DNA of 61,689 bases from an uncultured Dorea sp. GTDB lineage: Bacteria > Bacillota > Clostridia > Lachnospirales > Lachnospiraceae. Location: assembly GCA_945870325.1 (NCBI GenBank), contig CAMBRQ010000013.1:1-61689 (forward strand), read 5' to 3'. This document shows positions 34,769 through 44,752 of this stretch, piece by piece (position 1 is the stretch's first letter; each line of letters starts with the position of its first letter). The position numbers and the translations under genes are program-made. Below the pieces are notes generated by a model. That model was not told the DNA's origin. It was given only the letters and a program-made list of their open reading frames with translations, and ran no database searches.

Positions 34769-36913
34769 CTATTGTATCTGTGTAATGATAGAGTCTAATG
34801 TTATGGTCGTTTCATCATCTCCAATACATATTGTGTAACTGTCGCCTTGTTGTAACTCTGGTGACGAGATTGCATACCACTGAATATTTTTTTCTGTCAG
34901 TATGTCTGCGATGACAGTTCCGTCAGAGTCTCTTACGGCAATCGTAGTACCGGCTTCAATCGTCGACTGTATGTTCTGGACAATGACAGGCTGCGTGGAA
35001 GATTCATCTGGATTCTGTGCCATTCCGGAACTTCCGACAGCGAGGAGAGTACCGCCAGTAATCTGGCATCCAGCTACGTAGTCAAGTGTTCCGTTGCCGC
35101 TGTTAGAAGGTCCATGGATGATGGAAGTACCACCCGTGATTAAGATACTGCCATTAGCATCCAGACCATCACCTTCTGCATTTACACAGAGAGTGCCGCC
35201 GTTGATCGTCAGGGCGGCTCCCTGATCTTCGCCTGCCATGCCGCCGTGCATACCATTTTTGAAATCCTTATTGCCTGTGTTTTCCGGACGTTCCGTAGTT
35301 TCCGTATCAGAAGTAGTATCATCTTCCGGATTAGATGCGCTGTCATCATCTCCGGCTGCATTGATGCCGTCATCACTTGCAATGATGTTAATATTTCCAT
35401 CATCGATTACTATGTCAAATCCTTCGATTCCTTCATAACTCTGCTGAATATCAATAGAGCCGTCATTAATTGTAAGCAAAGCATCTGCATGAATACCATC
35501 GTCTCCGCTTGTAATACTGAAAGTTCCGCCATCGATGGTAACGTTCTGATTGCTTTGGAGAGCATCGTCACAGGAATCAATGGAGTAGATACCGTCTTTG
35601 ATGGTAAGTTCCACATAAGATTTCAATGCTTTGGTACTGTCACTTTCTGTTGAGTCATCTGTGCCTTCAGCAATATTATCTTTGTTAGTATCTGCATTGT
35701 CTGGGACATCACCTTGTGGCATATCTTTTCCGGAGAAATCCTGGTCTCGCGGTGCTTTACCACCATCGGGTGCCTTTCCTTTTGGCATATTATCAACAGT
35801 TGCTGTTCCCTCTGGCATGTTGTTATTACCGGGATCGGCCCCTTCTGGCAGATTACTGTCAACGGAAATTCCTCCTTCTGGTAGTTCGCTGTCATCGGGG
35901 ATTTCCCTTTGCGGCAGATTACCGTCATCAGGTGCTTCCCCTTGTGGCATACCACCGCCATTCGGAGATTTTTCCATTATCTGCCCGCCTCCCCTCATAT
36001 CATTTTTAGATGCAGCATTGCTGGAACCTCCTCCGGTCTGGATATTAAATTCCCCGTCATTGATCAGCAGAAGAGTCTCTGCTTGTATTCCATCATTGGC
36101 AGCCGTAATCTGGAAATCTCCGTTTTCAATTATGACATAGCCTTTGTCCGTTTCATCAATATTAGTTGACTTAATCCCGTCTTCCCCGGCTTCAATTGTA
36201 TAATTGCCATCCTTTATAGAGACGCTGTCCTTGCCAACGACACCATCTCCAGCTGAGGTGATAGAATATGTCCCGGAAACGAACTTCAGAGCATCTTTGC
36301 TTTGGATAGCGTGATTATAATTCCCGGTTACTGTAAGATTCCCGGTTCCGTTGAAGGTCAGGTCGTCTTTAGCGAAGATAGCGGCATCTGGCTCATCTTC
36401 AGCATCACTGTCATATACATACTCTGTGGCATCCGATACGCTATTATCTGTGTCGTCAGCCAGTGTGATAATAGTATCTCCGCTCTTAATATAGATGGGA
36501 GAAGAGGTGCTGCTGGAAAGTATAGCATTGTTAAGCACCAGTTTTACAGTACTTTTATCCGGAGCATCAACAATAATCTGCCCATCTGTGAGCGTTCCGG
36601 TAAGGATATAGGTTCCAGTTTGAGTAATGGTTGCAGTATTTTCTTCTATTTGAATATTAGTATCATCTGAAGAAATGGTATTGTTATCGAAGGTTAGTGT
36701 GCTGGAGGATGCTTCATCCCAAGAAGCGTCTAGTTTCTCTTCGCTGTATTTTCCTTCGGTTAGAGTTACCGTACTTTTTGTCGCATGGTTTGTAGCATCA
36801 GAAGTATTGTCAGAAGCAATATTGTTACGATCGGAAGTGTTATTGCTGCATCCCATTAAGGATAGTGTCAGGAGTATAACGCTTGTTAATATTAATTTTT
36901 TCTTCCTGTTCAT
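34769..36913 (-). CDS. Cthe_2159-type carbohydrate-binding beta-helix lipoprotein
   Basis: 714 residues. Lipoprotein signal with lipobox LMGC (Cys22), start at 36913 after AGGAGG. The body is a repeated Asp/Gly-rich beta-helix pattern (SGDDGIHADALLTINDG, ASDDGINAAGDDDS) matching the Cthe_2159/DUF4353 family, whose founding member binds acidic polysaccharide. Residues about 308-421 are a low-complexity insert with at least seven xMPxG or xLPxG-like units. Anchored on the outside of the membrane. Last gene of a three-gene operon with a DUF4956 membrane protein and a VTC-domain protein, an association seen in many Firmicutes. Confidence 0.85.
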   Translation of the reverse strand: MNRKKKLILTSVILLTLSLMGCSNNTSDRNNIASDNTSDATNHATKSTVTLTEGKYSEEKLDASWDEASSSTLTFDNNTISSDDTNIQIEENTATITQTGTYILTGTLTDGQIIVDAPDKSTVKLVLNNAILSSSTSSPIYIKSGDTIITLADDTDNSVSDATEYVYDSDAEDEPDAAIFAKDDLTFNGTGNLTVTGNYNHAIQSKDALKFVSGTYSITSAGDGVVGKDSVSIKDGNYTIEAGEDGIKSTNIDETDKGYVIIENGDFQITAANDGIQAETLLLINDGEFNIQTGGGSSNAASKNDMRGGGQIMEKSPNGGGMPQGEAPDDGNLPQREIPDDSELPEGGISVDSNLPEGADPGNNNMPEGTATVDNMPKGKAPDGGKAPRDQDFSGKDMPQGDVPDNADTNKDNIAEGTDDSTESDSTKALKSYVELTIKDGIYSIDSCDDALQSNQNVTIDGGTFSITSGDDGIHADALLTINDGSIDIQQSYEGIEGFDIVIDDGNINIIASDDGINAAGDDDSASNPEDDTTSDTETTERPENTGNKDFKNGMHGGMAGEDQGAALTINGGTLCVNAEGDGLDANGSILITGGTSIIHGPSNSGNGTLDYVAGCQITGGTLLAVGSSGMAQNPDESSTQPVIVQNIQSTIEAGTTIAVRDSDGTVIADILTEKNIQWYAISSPELQQGDSYTICIGDDETTITLDSIITQIQ

Positions 36914-36917
36914 ATCT

Positions 36918-37592
36918 TTATAATTCCTCCTGTATTGTCTGGCGGCGTCCGCAGACGATGGTAAGATTGCCGTTTCGGCAGCGAATGGCGTCAATCATCT
37001 CTTTTTCCTGTCGGATGTCTTTTAGCGTGATATGGTAATCTAGTTCGTACATGCTTCCAAGGTTGGTTGTCTTTACCTGCCGCAGGCTACATTTAGAAGT
37101 GTATTTTTGGAAAATATCTTCGAAGATCTCAGTATAATCCAGATTCTCTGCAATCGTGATCCGCAGATCTTTTTCCGTATTCTTCGTATCGCCAAAAGAA
37201 GTTTTTCCAAGAATGAGAAATACGGCACCAATCAGGAGTGTCATGACTACGGCAAAAGAAAGAAATCCCATTCCCGTTGCAAGTCCTACTGCCATAGAGA
37301 AAAAGATGCTGGTAATATCTCTGGAACTTCCCGGTACGGAACGGAAACGGATGAGGCTGAAAGTTCCTAAGACCGCTACGCTGGTGCCTACATTGCCATT
37401 CACCAGCATAATGACTAGCTGTACAAGGGCAGGGAGGATGGCAAGAGTGATTACGAAGTTCTTCGTGTAAATTCCTTGCAGCATGTAGATAACTGCAATA
37501 AATATGCCCATGAGCAAAGAGACTGCGGTACATATAATAGCAGTCTGGATGGATAGGTTACCTTCTACACTGTTGAGTATACTTGTGAACAT
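36918..37592 (-). CDS. DUF4956 membrane protein
   Basis: 224 residues. About four membrane segments in the first 130 residues with the conserved central stretch GTFSLIRFRSVPGSSRDI, then a cytoplasmic C-terminal domain. Its start overlaps the upstream VTC gene by 28 bases, so translation is coupled, and only 4 bases separate it from the lipoprotein gene. DUF4956 proteins travel with VTC-domain proteins; a role as membrane partner is inferred from that linkage. Confidence 0.87.
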   Translation of the reverse strand: MFTSILNSVEGNLSIQTAIICTAVSLLMGIFIAVIYMLQGIYTKNFVITLAILPALVQLVIMLVNGNVGTSVAVLGTFSLIRFRSVPGSSRDITSIFFSMAVGLATGMGFLSFAVVMTLLIGAVFLILGKTSFGDTKNTEKDLRITIAENLDYTEIFEDIFQKYTSKCSLRQVKTTNLGSMYELDYHITLKDIRQEKEMIDAIRCRNGNLTIVCGRRQTIQEEL

Positions 37593-38401
37593 GAATTCTC
37601 TTTCTCCTTATCTGTTACTTTTTTATTCGCATTATAGATATCTGATGGCAGATCCGGCTGCTGGGTGGAAGGAATAGGGCTGCTGATGTTATCCGTAATC
37701 CAGGGATGCAGTTCTCCGCGCTTTACCGAGTCAGAGTATACATTCCCATATTTTGAAAAGGAAATAGGGTATATCTGAAGTGTGCATAGAAGATCTGCAA
37801 GCCATATGGGATATGCTGCCGGGACTTTGATTTCCATCAGGTATGTTTCCGGATTCAGTATCCGGCATTCTCCATCATATCCGAGTTCCAGACGGTGATA
37901 GCGGCTGCGGATATTCCGGTCTATGGTAATGCGAAGGTTGGAGTCGTCAGGGGTTACGTATGCGGTTCTGTCATAAGCCAGATATACCTGAGGCACCGGA
38001 TGATGGAATTGCATGAAATACTCTATTTCACGCATGATCTGGTCGCTGTGTTCAGGCAGAGTGCCGTTTTCTAAGAAGACCTTTGCCTGCGCCATTGGAA
38101 GGGAAGTGCGGCGTTTATATACAACCCCGCAGTATTTCTTCTTAATCTCCAGGAATACCGGGCTGTCATCAGTGATCGTTCCGTAGCCGCGCACACGGAA
38201 CTTTTCCTTGTATTTTGGTTTCTCGATGGAGTTGCGGATCAGTTCGTAGTCTGAGGTGTCGTAGTAGAGATTATGTATGGTATGAAGCCCGTATTGATCC
38301 GGGTGAAGTTTATCCTGGATGGCGGTTAGAAAGGCATCATATTGCTTCTGATCCAAGTGATATTTTTTTTCGACACGTTGAAAAAGGTATTGGTTGTTCA
38401 T
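37565..38401 (-). CDS. VTC-domain (polyphosphate polymerase-like) protein
   Basis: 278 residues. VTC/CYTH-tunnel fold with the basic pattern KEKFRVRGYG, then EIKKKYCGVVYKRR, and a late acidic metal ligand in LMEIKVPAAYP. In yeast Vtc4 this fold makes polyphosphate from ATP inside a tunnel of basic residues; the bacterial product is not established. ATG 38401 with AGGAGG 9 bases upstream is preferred to 38500, whose extra residues are Pro/His-rich. First gene of the VTC, DUF4956, Cthe_2159 lipoprotein operon. Confidence 0.87.
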   Translation of the reverse strand: MNNQYLFQRVEKKYHLDQKQYDAFLTAIQDKLHPDQYGLHTIHNLYYDTSDYELIRNSIEKPKYKEKFRVRGYGTITDDSPVFLEIKKKYCGVVYKRRTSLPMAQAKVFLENGTLPEHSDQIMREIEYFMQFHHPVPQVYLAYDRTAYVTPDDSNLRITIDRNIRSRYHRLELGYDGECRILNPETYLMEIKVPAAYPIWLADLLCTLQIYPISFSKYGNVYSDSVKRGELHPWITDNISSPIPSTQQPDLPSDIYNANKKVTDKEKENSCSQVYSTV

Positions 38402-38580
38402 GGTGGGTGGTTTCCTCCTGATAAAAGTCGATATGTAAAATGTGGGGGAAGTGTGAAAAGTGTGTAAAAGGGGGAGTGGATTTGGAAGGGGACGGTGCAT
38501 ATCGTGTGTATCGCATAAAAAACAATAACGGATTGAAAAGTGTCACAAAAAATTAAAGATGAAATTGGAAATTATGTGAA

Positions 38581-38610
38581 TTGACAGATAAAAGTATTCT
38601 AAGGTAAGAT
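38581..38610 (+). promoter_or_regulatory. Promoter of the galactanase gene
   Basis: TTGACA (38581-38586), 18-base spacer, TAAGAT (38605-38610). The rest of the 38402-38714 spacer holds G-rich sequence and no gene. Confidence 0.6.
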
Positions 38611-38714
38611 AATATATATTGTATATTTTGGGTAACTTTAGGCCATATATGTAGGGATATGCCAAGGATGTGAGATTTGCCCGGGATGTACAAAGAATGA
38701 AGGAGGATCAATTC

Positions 38715-41700
38715 ATGAAAAAGCAAGCAAGAACTATGCTAAAGCGATGGCTGTCTGTCGTTGCGGCAATCCTGCTGGTAATGTCTGTATTTCCTGCCGC
38801 AGCATATGCAGCAGAAGAGAATCAGAATGCAGGCTATCAGCTCAAGGTGGCAGTAGAAGGTTCGGAATCACCGACCGTGGGAGATACCGTTACATTTACT
38901 GCAAAAGTTACTTATAATGGTGAAGAAATTACGAATTTGGAAGAAGCCGGACTTCATCTCTGGTATTGGACAGATGTATGGAGCGCGGGTAAGACAACGG
39001 CAGATGGATATAAGGAGAATGGATGTAGTTATATCAATTATGACTCTGTCAATGGTTATTCATTTACTACGGATGTTAAATTTGATGAAGAGGGTAAATA
39101 CAGTATTGCGGCAGAACTGAAAAATGATAGTTCACGTCTGGCAATGGTGAATACGGATTTTACTGTCAAAAAGGCAGAAGAACCAATTGAGATACCGACA
39201 GTTCCACTGAAACTGGACAATGCAGATTTTGAAAACGGCAAAGAGGGATGGACAACAACACCGGAAGATCTGATTATTGAGACTGATCAGTGGATGACAA
39301 ATAATACAAGCCATTATTTGAAACTTTGGGTATCTGATACAGAAACTACTGATCTGAATGTATCCTATGAGATTGAAGATCTGGCAGCAGGTACTTATCA
39401 GGCAAGTATTGATATGCAGGGCTGGGGAAATGGTGAAACAGGTCTCAGTTTGTATGTGGCGGATAAAGCCGGAAAAGCGTTGACTGAAAAAACTGTTTTG
39501 ACTACTAGTGATTATAATAACTGGTCTACGTTTAAAACGAATACCTTTACATTGACAGAACCAACTACCGTTGTAGTAACCGTTGCTGGAACAACACCAG
39601 CCGGTTTCTGGGGAAGTCTGGATAATCTGGTAGTCCTTGGGCCGGAAGAGAAGGAAGATGAAGAGGATACTTCAGTTCCGGGACAGATTGAAGTGCAGAA
39701 AGTACAGAATCTGTCTGAAGATTTCATCATGGGCGTGGATATCTCAACGATCGTATCCCAGTATAATAGCGGCGTTATCTACAAGGATTTCGATGGAAAT
39801 GAATTGAAAGATGTAACAGAATTCTGTAAGTTCCTTGCAGAGGACTGTGGTATTAATTCTGTTCGTGTCCGTGTATGGAATGACCCGTTTGATGCAGAGG
39901 ACAATGGATATGGAGCAGGAAACTGTGATGTGAATACAGCAGCAAAAATTGGTGAAGCCTGTGCAGCAGCCGGCATTCATATGCTGATTGATTTCCACTA
40001 TTCTGATTTCTGGGCAGATCCAGGCAGACAGCTTGTGCCGAAAGCATGGAAGGGTTATACTGTAGAACAGAAAGAAGAAGTAATCCGTAATTATACATAT
40101 GAGAGCCTGAAAACAATCGCTGCAACCGGTGCTAAGATCAGCATGGTGCAGGTTGGCAATGAGACAAACAGTGCGGTCTGCGGAGAGAACAACGTAGAAA
40201 ATATGTGTAAACTTTTCACAGCAGGCAGCAATGGTGTACGTACATTTGCGAAAGAGACATATGGTGATGAGAAGGCTGTAAAGGTTGCAATTCATGTAGC
40301 AAACCCGAATAAGGGAGCAATGACTACATGGGCTAAGAATCTGGATACATATCATGTGGATTATGATGTAATGGCAACTTCTTATTATGTATTCTGGCAC
40401 GGAACATTGTCAAACCTGAAGAGTCAGATGAAGGCTGTTCAGGATACCTACGGAAAAGAAGTAATGGTAGCGGAGACAAGTTACATCTATACATCAGAGG
40501 ATACAGATGGAAAGGCAAATGGTATATCCAGTGCGGCAGCTGGCTATGAGATCTCTGCACAAGGACAGGCGGCTTCTGTACGCGATATTATTGATGCAGT
40601 TAACACTGCAGGTGGACTTGGCGTGTATTACTGGGAGCCGGCATGGATTACGGTAGGTGATATTACTGGTCTGGAAGGTGATGAACTGAATGCACAGATT
40701 GCAGAGAATCAGAAGATATGGGAGAAGTATGGTTCTGGATGGGCAAGCAGTTATGCACAGGAATACGACCCGAATTCTGTAGGTACTTATGGCGGAAGTG
40801 AGTGGGACAATCAGGCATTATTTGATGCGAAGGGGAATCCGCTTCCATCTCTGCATGTATGGAATTATGTTAAGACTGGTGCGACTATTAAAGAATTGTT
40901 TGTAAGTGGTGTGGTATCTCCTGAATTAGAAGTATCAAAAGGAGAAACGGTTACTCTGCCTGAAACTGTGGCGGTAAGTTATAATAAGCCGAGTGTGGGC
41001 ACAATGAATGAAAAAGTAACATGGAATGAAGAGGACGTGGCTGCAATTAATATCATGAAGCCGGGCATCTATACAGTTCGCGGCGTAGCAGCGTTATCAC
41101 AGGAGTGTACGGATGGAACAACACAGGTGGATGTAGAGTGTACGGTAATCGTTCTGGAAGGGAACCTTATTACGGATGCTGATGCGGCAGGATTCGAGAA
41201 AGCAGATCCATTTATTATTGATGGAAAGGGAGTAAAAGCAGCTTCTACTGAAGATGTTCTGGAAGGAAGCAAGGCGCTTCACTGGTATTCTGCATCAGCG
41301 ACAGAGACTGCTGTTACATATAAAGAGCCAATTGCTCTGAGCGCCGGATATTATACTTTTGAAGCACTTGCTATGGGAGCAGTGAATGATGAAGTGACAG
41401 TATCTGTGCTAGATAAGGACGGAAATGTCCTGTTTACAGGAGAACCGGCTGTTCTGACCGGATATACAATGGAACCGGATAAGTTCCAAACTCCTTATGT
41501 AACTTTTGTATTGGATAAGGATACGGAAGTAATGCTTCGTGTTACGATTAAGATAGCAGATGGTGGCTGGGGAAGTGCTGATGCTATGTACTTGCATCAG
41601 CATGAGACACTTGGCGGGGTAAGCAATGGAGAAGGTACGCATACACATGATCTGGTTTGTGGCGATTGCGGTGAAGTGTTGGGAACCGCTCTGAATTGTG

Positions 41701-42032
41701 AATATGAACTTACAGAAACTGTAGAAGCAGGAAAAGAGCCGGGATATAAAGAGTATACTTGTGCTATCTGTGGAGACAGTTATCGTGAAGTTATCCCGGT
41801 AAAAGATCCGGAAGATCCGTCAGAACCGGACAAGCCGTCTGTGCCGGAAGAACCGATGAAACCGTCAGATACAACGAAGCCAGCAGATACAACGAAGCCT
41901 GCGCAGATACAAAATAAGAAGACGAGCGGCGTAAAAACCGGTGATGATTCTATGGGGCTGTTATATGGTGTTACTGTAATAGGAGCAGCGGTAATAGTTG
42001 GCGGTGTTTTGAAAAAGAAGCGGAGCCGGTAA
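38715..42032 (+). CDS. Cell-wall-anchored GH53 endo-beta-1,4-galactanase
   Basis: 1105 residues. Signal peptide (about 1-32); Ig-like domain (about 38-155); CBM61-like carbohydrate-binding module (about 160-315, LDNADFENGKEGWTTTPED); GH53 catalytic barrel (about 325-725) with acid/base E483 (QVGNETN) and nucleophile E587 (VMVAETS); bacterial Ig-like domain 4; a second beta-sandwich module; a Cys-pair domain (CGDCGEVLG, CAICGDSY); Pro/Thr linker; and a sorting signal VKTGDD, hydrophobic segment, KKKRSR. It would sit on the cell surface and cut galactan side chains of pectin. The start at 38715 follows AGGAGG 8 bases upstream. Confidence 0.92.
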   Translation: MKKQARTMLKRWLSVVAAILLVMSVFPAAAYAAEENQNAGYQLKVAVEGSESPTVGDTVTFTAKVTYNGEEITNLEEAGLHLWYWTDVWSAGKTTADGYKENGCSYINYDSVNGYSFTTDVKFDEEGKYSIAAELKNDSSRLAMVNTDFTVKKAEEPIEIPTVPLKLDNADFENGKEGWTTTPEDLIIETDQWMTNNTSHYLKLWVSDTETTDLNVSYEIEDLAAGTYQASIDMQGWGNGETGLSLYVADKAGKALTEKTVLTTSDYNNWSTFKTNTFTLTEPTTVVVTVAGTTPAGFWGSLDNLVVLGPEEKEDEEDTSVPGQIEVQKVQNLSEDFIMGVDISTIVSQYNSGVIYKDFDGNELKDVTEFCKFLAEDCGINSVRVRVWNDPFDAEDNGYGAGNCDVNTAAKIGEACAAAGIHMLIDFHYSDFWADPGRQLVPKAWKGYTVEQKEEVIRNYTYESLKTIAATGAKISMVQVGNETNSAVCGENNVENMCKLFTAGSNGVRTFAKETYGDEKAVKVAIHVANPNKGAMTTWAKNLDTYHVDYDVMATSYYVFWHGTLSNLKSQMKAVQDTYGKEVMVAETSYIYTSEDTDGKANGISSAAAGYEISAQGQAASVRDIIDAVNTAGGLGVYYWEPAWITVGDITGLEGDELNAQIAENQKIWEKYGSGWASSYAQEYDPNSVGTYGGSEWDNQALFDAKGNPLPSLHVWNYVKTGATIKELFVSGVVSPELEVSKGETVTLPETVAVSYNKPSVGTMNEKVTWNEEDVAAINIMKPGIYTVRGVAALSQECTDGTTQVDVECTVIVLEGNLITDADAAGFEKADPFIIDGKGVKAASTEDVLEGSKALHWYSASATETAVTYKEPIALSAGYYTFEALAMGAVNDEVTVSVLDKDGNVLFTGEPAVLTGYTMEPDKFQTPYVTFVLDKDTEVMLRVTIKIADGGWGSADAMYLHQHETLGGVSNGEGTHTHDLVCGDCGEVLGTALNCEYELTETVEAGKEPGYKEYTCAICGDSYREVIPVKDPEDPSEPDKPSVPEEPMKPSDTTKPADTTKPAQIQNKKTSGVKTGDDSMGLLYGVTVIGAAVIVGGVLKKKRSR

Positions 42033-42078
42033 ATGTTCTATTGAATCATTAGATTATTCTTACATATAAAAGACTAGG

Positions 42079-42110
42079 AAAAAACGGAGTTAGACTAACT
42101 CCGTTTTTTT
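42079..42110 (+). terminator. Terminator of the galactanase gene
   Basis: AAACGGAGTTAG / ACTCCGTTT stem with an A run before and seven T after. Confidence 0.9.
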
Positions 42111-42196
42111 AAAAGCCCGTTTTTTCGACGTCTCTATTCTAGAAAGAGAGGGTTAGAAAAAGTAGTTGTTATTTGGAGAGAGGATGTTAGAGAATT

Positions 42197-43207
42197 ATGA
42201 ACCCAAAACGAACCAGAATTGTAGATATTGCAGACGAACTAGGTGTCAGTACGGCAACCGTATCCAACGTTATCCACGGCAAGACAAAGAAGATCTCCGA
42301 TGAGACGGTACGCCGCGTACAGGAACTCTTAGAAGAACGGGAGTATATCCCCAGCATGGCGGGCATCCTGCTGGCGCAGAATGATTCCCGGATTATTGGA
42401 GTTGTGGTGAATAACCATGAGAAGTATGAATCCCATGTTCTGGAGGATGCATTTATTGCCTCTTCTTTAAATTATCTGTCTGCAGAGATTGAAGAAGCCG
42501 GCTATTTTATGATGGTTAAGACGACAACGAAGTGGGATGAGATCGCAAGATTTGCCTCCATGTGGAATCTGGAGGGGATGGTGGTTATTGGGTTCTGCGA
42601 GCAGGATTATCAGAAATTAAGAGATTCTATTCGAATTCCATTCGTGGTATATGATGGATATTTTGAGGAGCCAAGAAGAATCTGCAATCTGACGATAGAT
42701 CATTATAGCGGTGGCCTCCAGGTGGGAGAGTATTTTAGAAGATTAGGGCATCAGAGAGTGTTATGTGTGTCTGATAATCAGATTTGTATGGATTTAGAGC
42801 GGTATCAGGGATTCTGCGAAGGGTTTAACGGAAGTGGGATAGATTTTATGCAAGTACCAATGGATCATAGGGAACGTCTGCGTTTTTATCAGGAGAATCT
42901 GGAACATTTGAAAGAATATACGGCAATCTTCGCGGTTTCGGATTATTATGCAATTGATCTGATGCATTTCCTGCAAGGGCAAGGGATTCGGATTCCGGAG
43001 GATATCTCCATTGCAGGATTCGATGATACACCAATCTGCGGGAAAGTATTGCCGGCTCTTACCACTGTGAAGCAGGATGGGAAGAAGAGGGCAGAACTGG
43101 CGGTTATGAAACTTCGAGAGTTGAAGGAAGGGATTGAAGAAGGAATGACGATCGTGCTTCCGGTGACATTGGTGGAACGGCAAAGCACAAGGCGATATGA
43201 AAACTGA
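42197..43207 (+). CDS. LacI-family transcriptional regulator
   Basis: 336 residues. N-terminal LacI helix-turn-helix (IVDIADELGVSTATVSNVIHGK) and a periplasmic-binding-protein-like ligand domain (SDYYAIDLMHFLQGQGIRIPEDISIAGFDD). Ribosome site is weak (GAGAG). Located between the galactanase and a MATE/MFS pair. A LacI-type palindrome with a central GCGC lies upstream of the MATE gene, and none was found before the galactanase, so the transporters are the better-supported target. Confidence 0.88.
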   Translation: MNPKRTRIVDIADELGVSTATVSNVIHGKTKKISDETVRRVQELLEEREYIPSMAGILLAQNDSRIIGVVVNNHEKYESHVLEDAFIASSLNYLSAEIEEAGYFMMVKTTTKWDEIARFASMWNLEGMVVIGFCEQDYQKLRDSIRIPFVVYDGYFEEPRRICNLTIDHYSGGLQVGEYFRRLGHQRVLCVSDNQICMDLERYQGFCEGFNGSGIDFMQVPMDHRERLRFYQENLEHLKEYTAIFAVSDYYAIDLMHFLQGQGIRIPEDISIAGFDDTPICGKVLPALTTVKQDGKKRAELAVMKLRELKEGIEEGMTIVLPVTLVERQSTRRYEN

Positions 43208-43336
43208 TGCCGGAATAAAACTGGTGTCCGAATAAAACGAAAACCGAATAATTCTGGAAAAGAATCAAAAAAGAGAGATACGATATGGGGCTGTAAATTT
43301 GTCGAATATGTACAAATCTGCAGTCTTATTTTTGTG

Positions 43337-43358
43337 ATAGGTTACGCGCTTAACCTAT
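43337..43358 (+). promoter_or_regulatory. LacI-type operator upstream of MATE/MFS
   Basis: ATAGGTTA-N6-TAACCTAT with centre CGCGCT: 20 of 22 positions symmetrical and a central CG step as in LacI/PurR sites. 50 bases before the MATE start. Confidence 0.65.
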
Positions 43359-43407
43359 TGTGAATGCAAAAGATGTGAAATAGAATAAGGGGGAGGAGGG
43401 ATATAGT

Positions 43408-44748
43408 GTGAGACAGGAAAGAAGATTCTACAAGACAGTATTGAATATCGCGCTTCCGGTGACGCTCCAGTCGCTGCTTTCATCATCATTCAGCGTAGTG
43501 GATCAGATTATGACGGGACAACTTGGAAGCACCAGTATCGCAGGGATTGGACTGGGAGGCAAGTTCTCGTCCATTTTCTCAGTATTACTATCGGCGATCG
43601 CAACGGTAGCAGGAATTATGATAGCACAGTATATGGGAAAAAGGAGCGACAGGGAGGTAAGCCGGAGTTTTTGGCTGAATCTGTGTATGGCCTTTGGCCT
43701 GGCGGTAATATTTATGGCGATGTGCGTAGGAATGCCGATGCAGATTATGCGGTTGTATACGGAAGATGAGGCGACAAGGAAGATAGCGGCGGAGTACTTG
43801 AGTATTCTTGCGATTTCTTATATTCCGATGGCAGCAGGATCATTAGTGTCTACGCTTCTGCGCTGTATGGAAGCGGCAATGCTGCCGCTGTATTCCAGCG
43901 TGTTTGGGGCGGTTGTAAATACCGGGCTTAATTACGTTCTGATATTTGGCAAGTTAGGTTTCCCACGTATGGGAGTGAAAGGTGCGGCTTTGGCATCGGT
44001 CATCTCTCAAGTGGTCAGTTGCCTATTGACATTGAGCCTGTTTCTGTGGCATTATCAGAGACAGGAGATCAGGATGGAAGTTGTCCTGGGGCTTAGCCGG
44101 AATGGACGAAAGCAGTACATTGGAATTCTGTTTCCAATTCTTGCCTGTGAATTCTTATGGAGTTTTGGAGAGAATGTATATACGGCAATCTATGGTCACA
44201 TGGGAACTTCAGCATGTGCGGCTATGACACTTACGATTCCCATCCAGGTGTTGATGATCGGCGCGCTCAGCGGGGTGTCTCAGGCAGCAGGCGTAATCAT
44301 CGGAAAAGCGCTGGGAAGTAAAGAGTATGACAGGGCATATTGCGAATCGAAAAAATTGATGCTGTATGGTTTGGGTGGCTCTGTGATATTATCAATCGGA
44401 TTGATGGCGGTTGGCAAATATTATGTGGGAATTTATCAGGTAGAGCAGGCAGTAAGAATAACGGCATGTCAGATCCTGGTTGCATTTGCGCTGATATCTC
44501 CGGTGAAGGTGCAGAATATGATTCTGGGTGGAGGGATTATCCGAAGCGGTGGAAAGACCAATTATGTGATGTGGATCGATATGATCGGAACCTGGATCTT
44601 CGGGGTACCTTTGGGGCTGCTGGCAGCCTTTGTATGGAAACTTTCGATTCCGTACGTCTATTTCGTGCTATCGCTTGAGGAATGCGTTCGTTTTGGAATA
44701 TCGGTATGGGTATTCAGGCGGAGAAAATGGATGAATAGTTTGGAGTAA
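43408..44748 (+). CDS. MATE-family efflux transporter
   Basis: 446 residues, about 12 membrane segments in two MatE halves (IALPVTLQSLLSSSFSVVDQIMTGQLG; LTIPIQVLMIGALSGVSQAAGVIIGKALG). GTG start 6 bases after AGGAGGG. MATE proteins export drugs or cations with Na+ or H+. Four bases before the MFS gene; likely an operon under the LacI-type operator. Confidence 0.9.
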   Translation: MRQERRFYKTVLNIALPVTLQSLLSSSFSVVDQIMTGQLGSTSIAGIGLGGKFSSIFSVLLSAIATVAGIMIAQYMGKRSDREVSRSFWLNLCMAFGLAVIFMAMCVGMPMQIMRLYTEDEATRKIAAEYLSILAISYIPMAAGSLVSTLLRCMEAAMLPLYSSVFGAVVNTGLNYVLIFGKLGFPRMGVKGAALASVISQVVSCLLTLSLFLWHYQRQEIRMEVVLGLSRNGRKQYIGILFPILACEFLWSFGENVYTAIYGHMGTSACAAMTLTIPIQVLMIGALSGVSQAAGVIIGKALGSKEYDRAYCESKKLMLYGLGGSVILSIGLMAVGKYYVGIYQVEQAVRITACQILVAFALISPVKVQNMILGGGIIRSGGKTNYVMWIDMIGTWIFGVPLGLLAAFVWKLSIPYVYFVLSLEECVRFGISVWVFRRRKWMNSLE

Positions 44749-44752
44749 GAAA

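Noticed and set aside
35246-36140. Plus-strand open frames opposite the Cthe_2159 lipoprotein
   Set aside because: Generated by the repetitive Asp/Gly codons of the true minus-strand gene.
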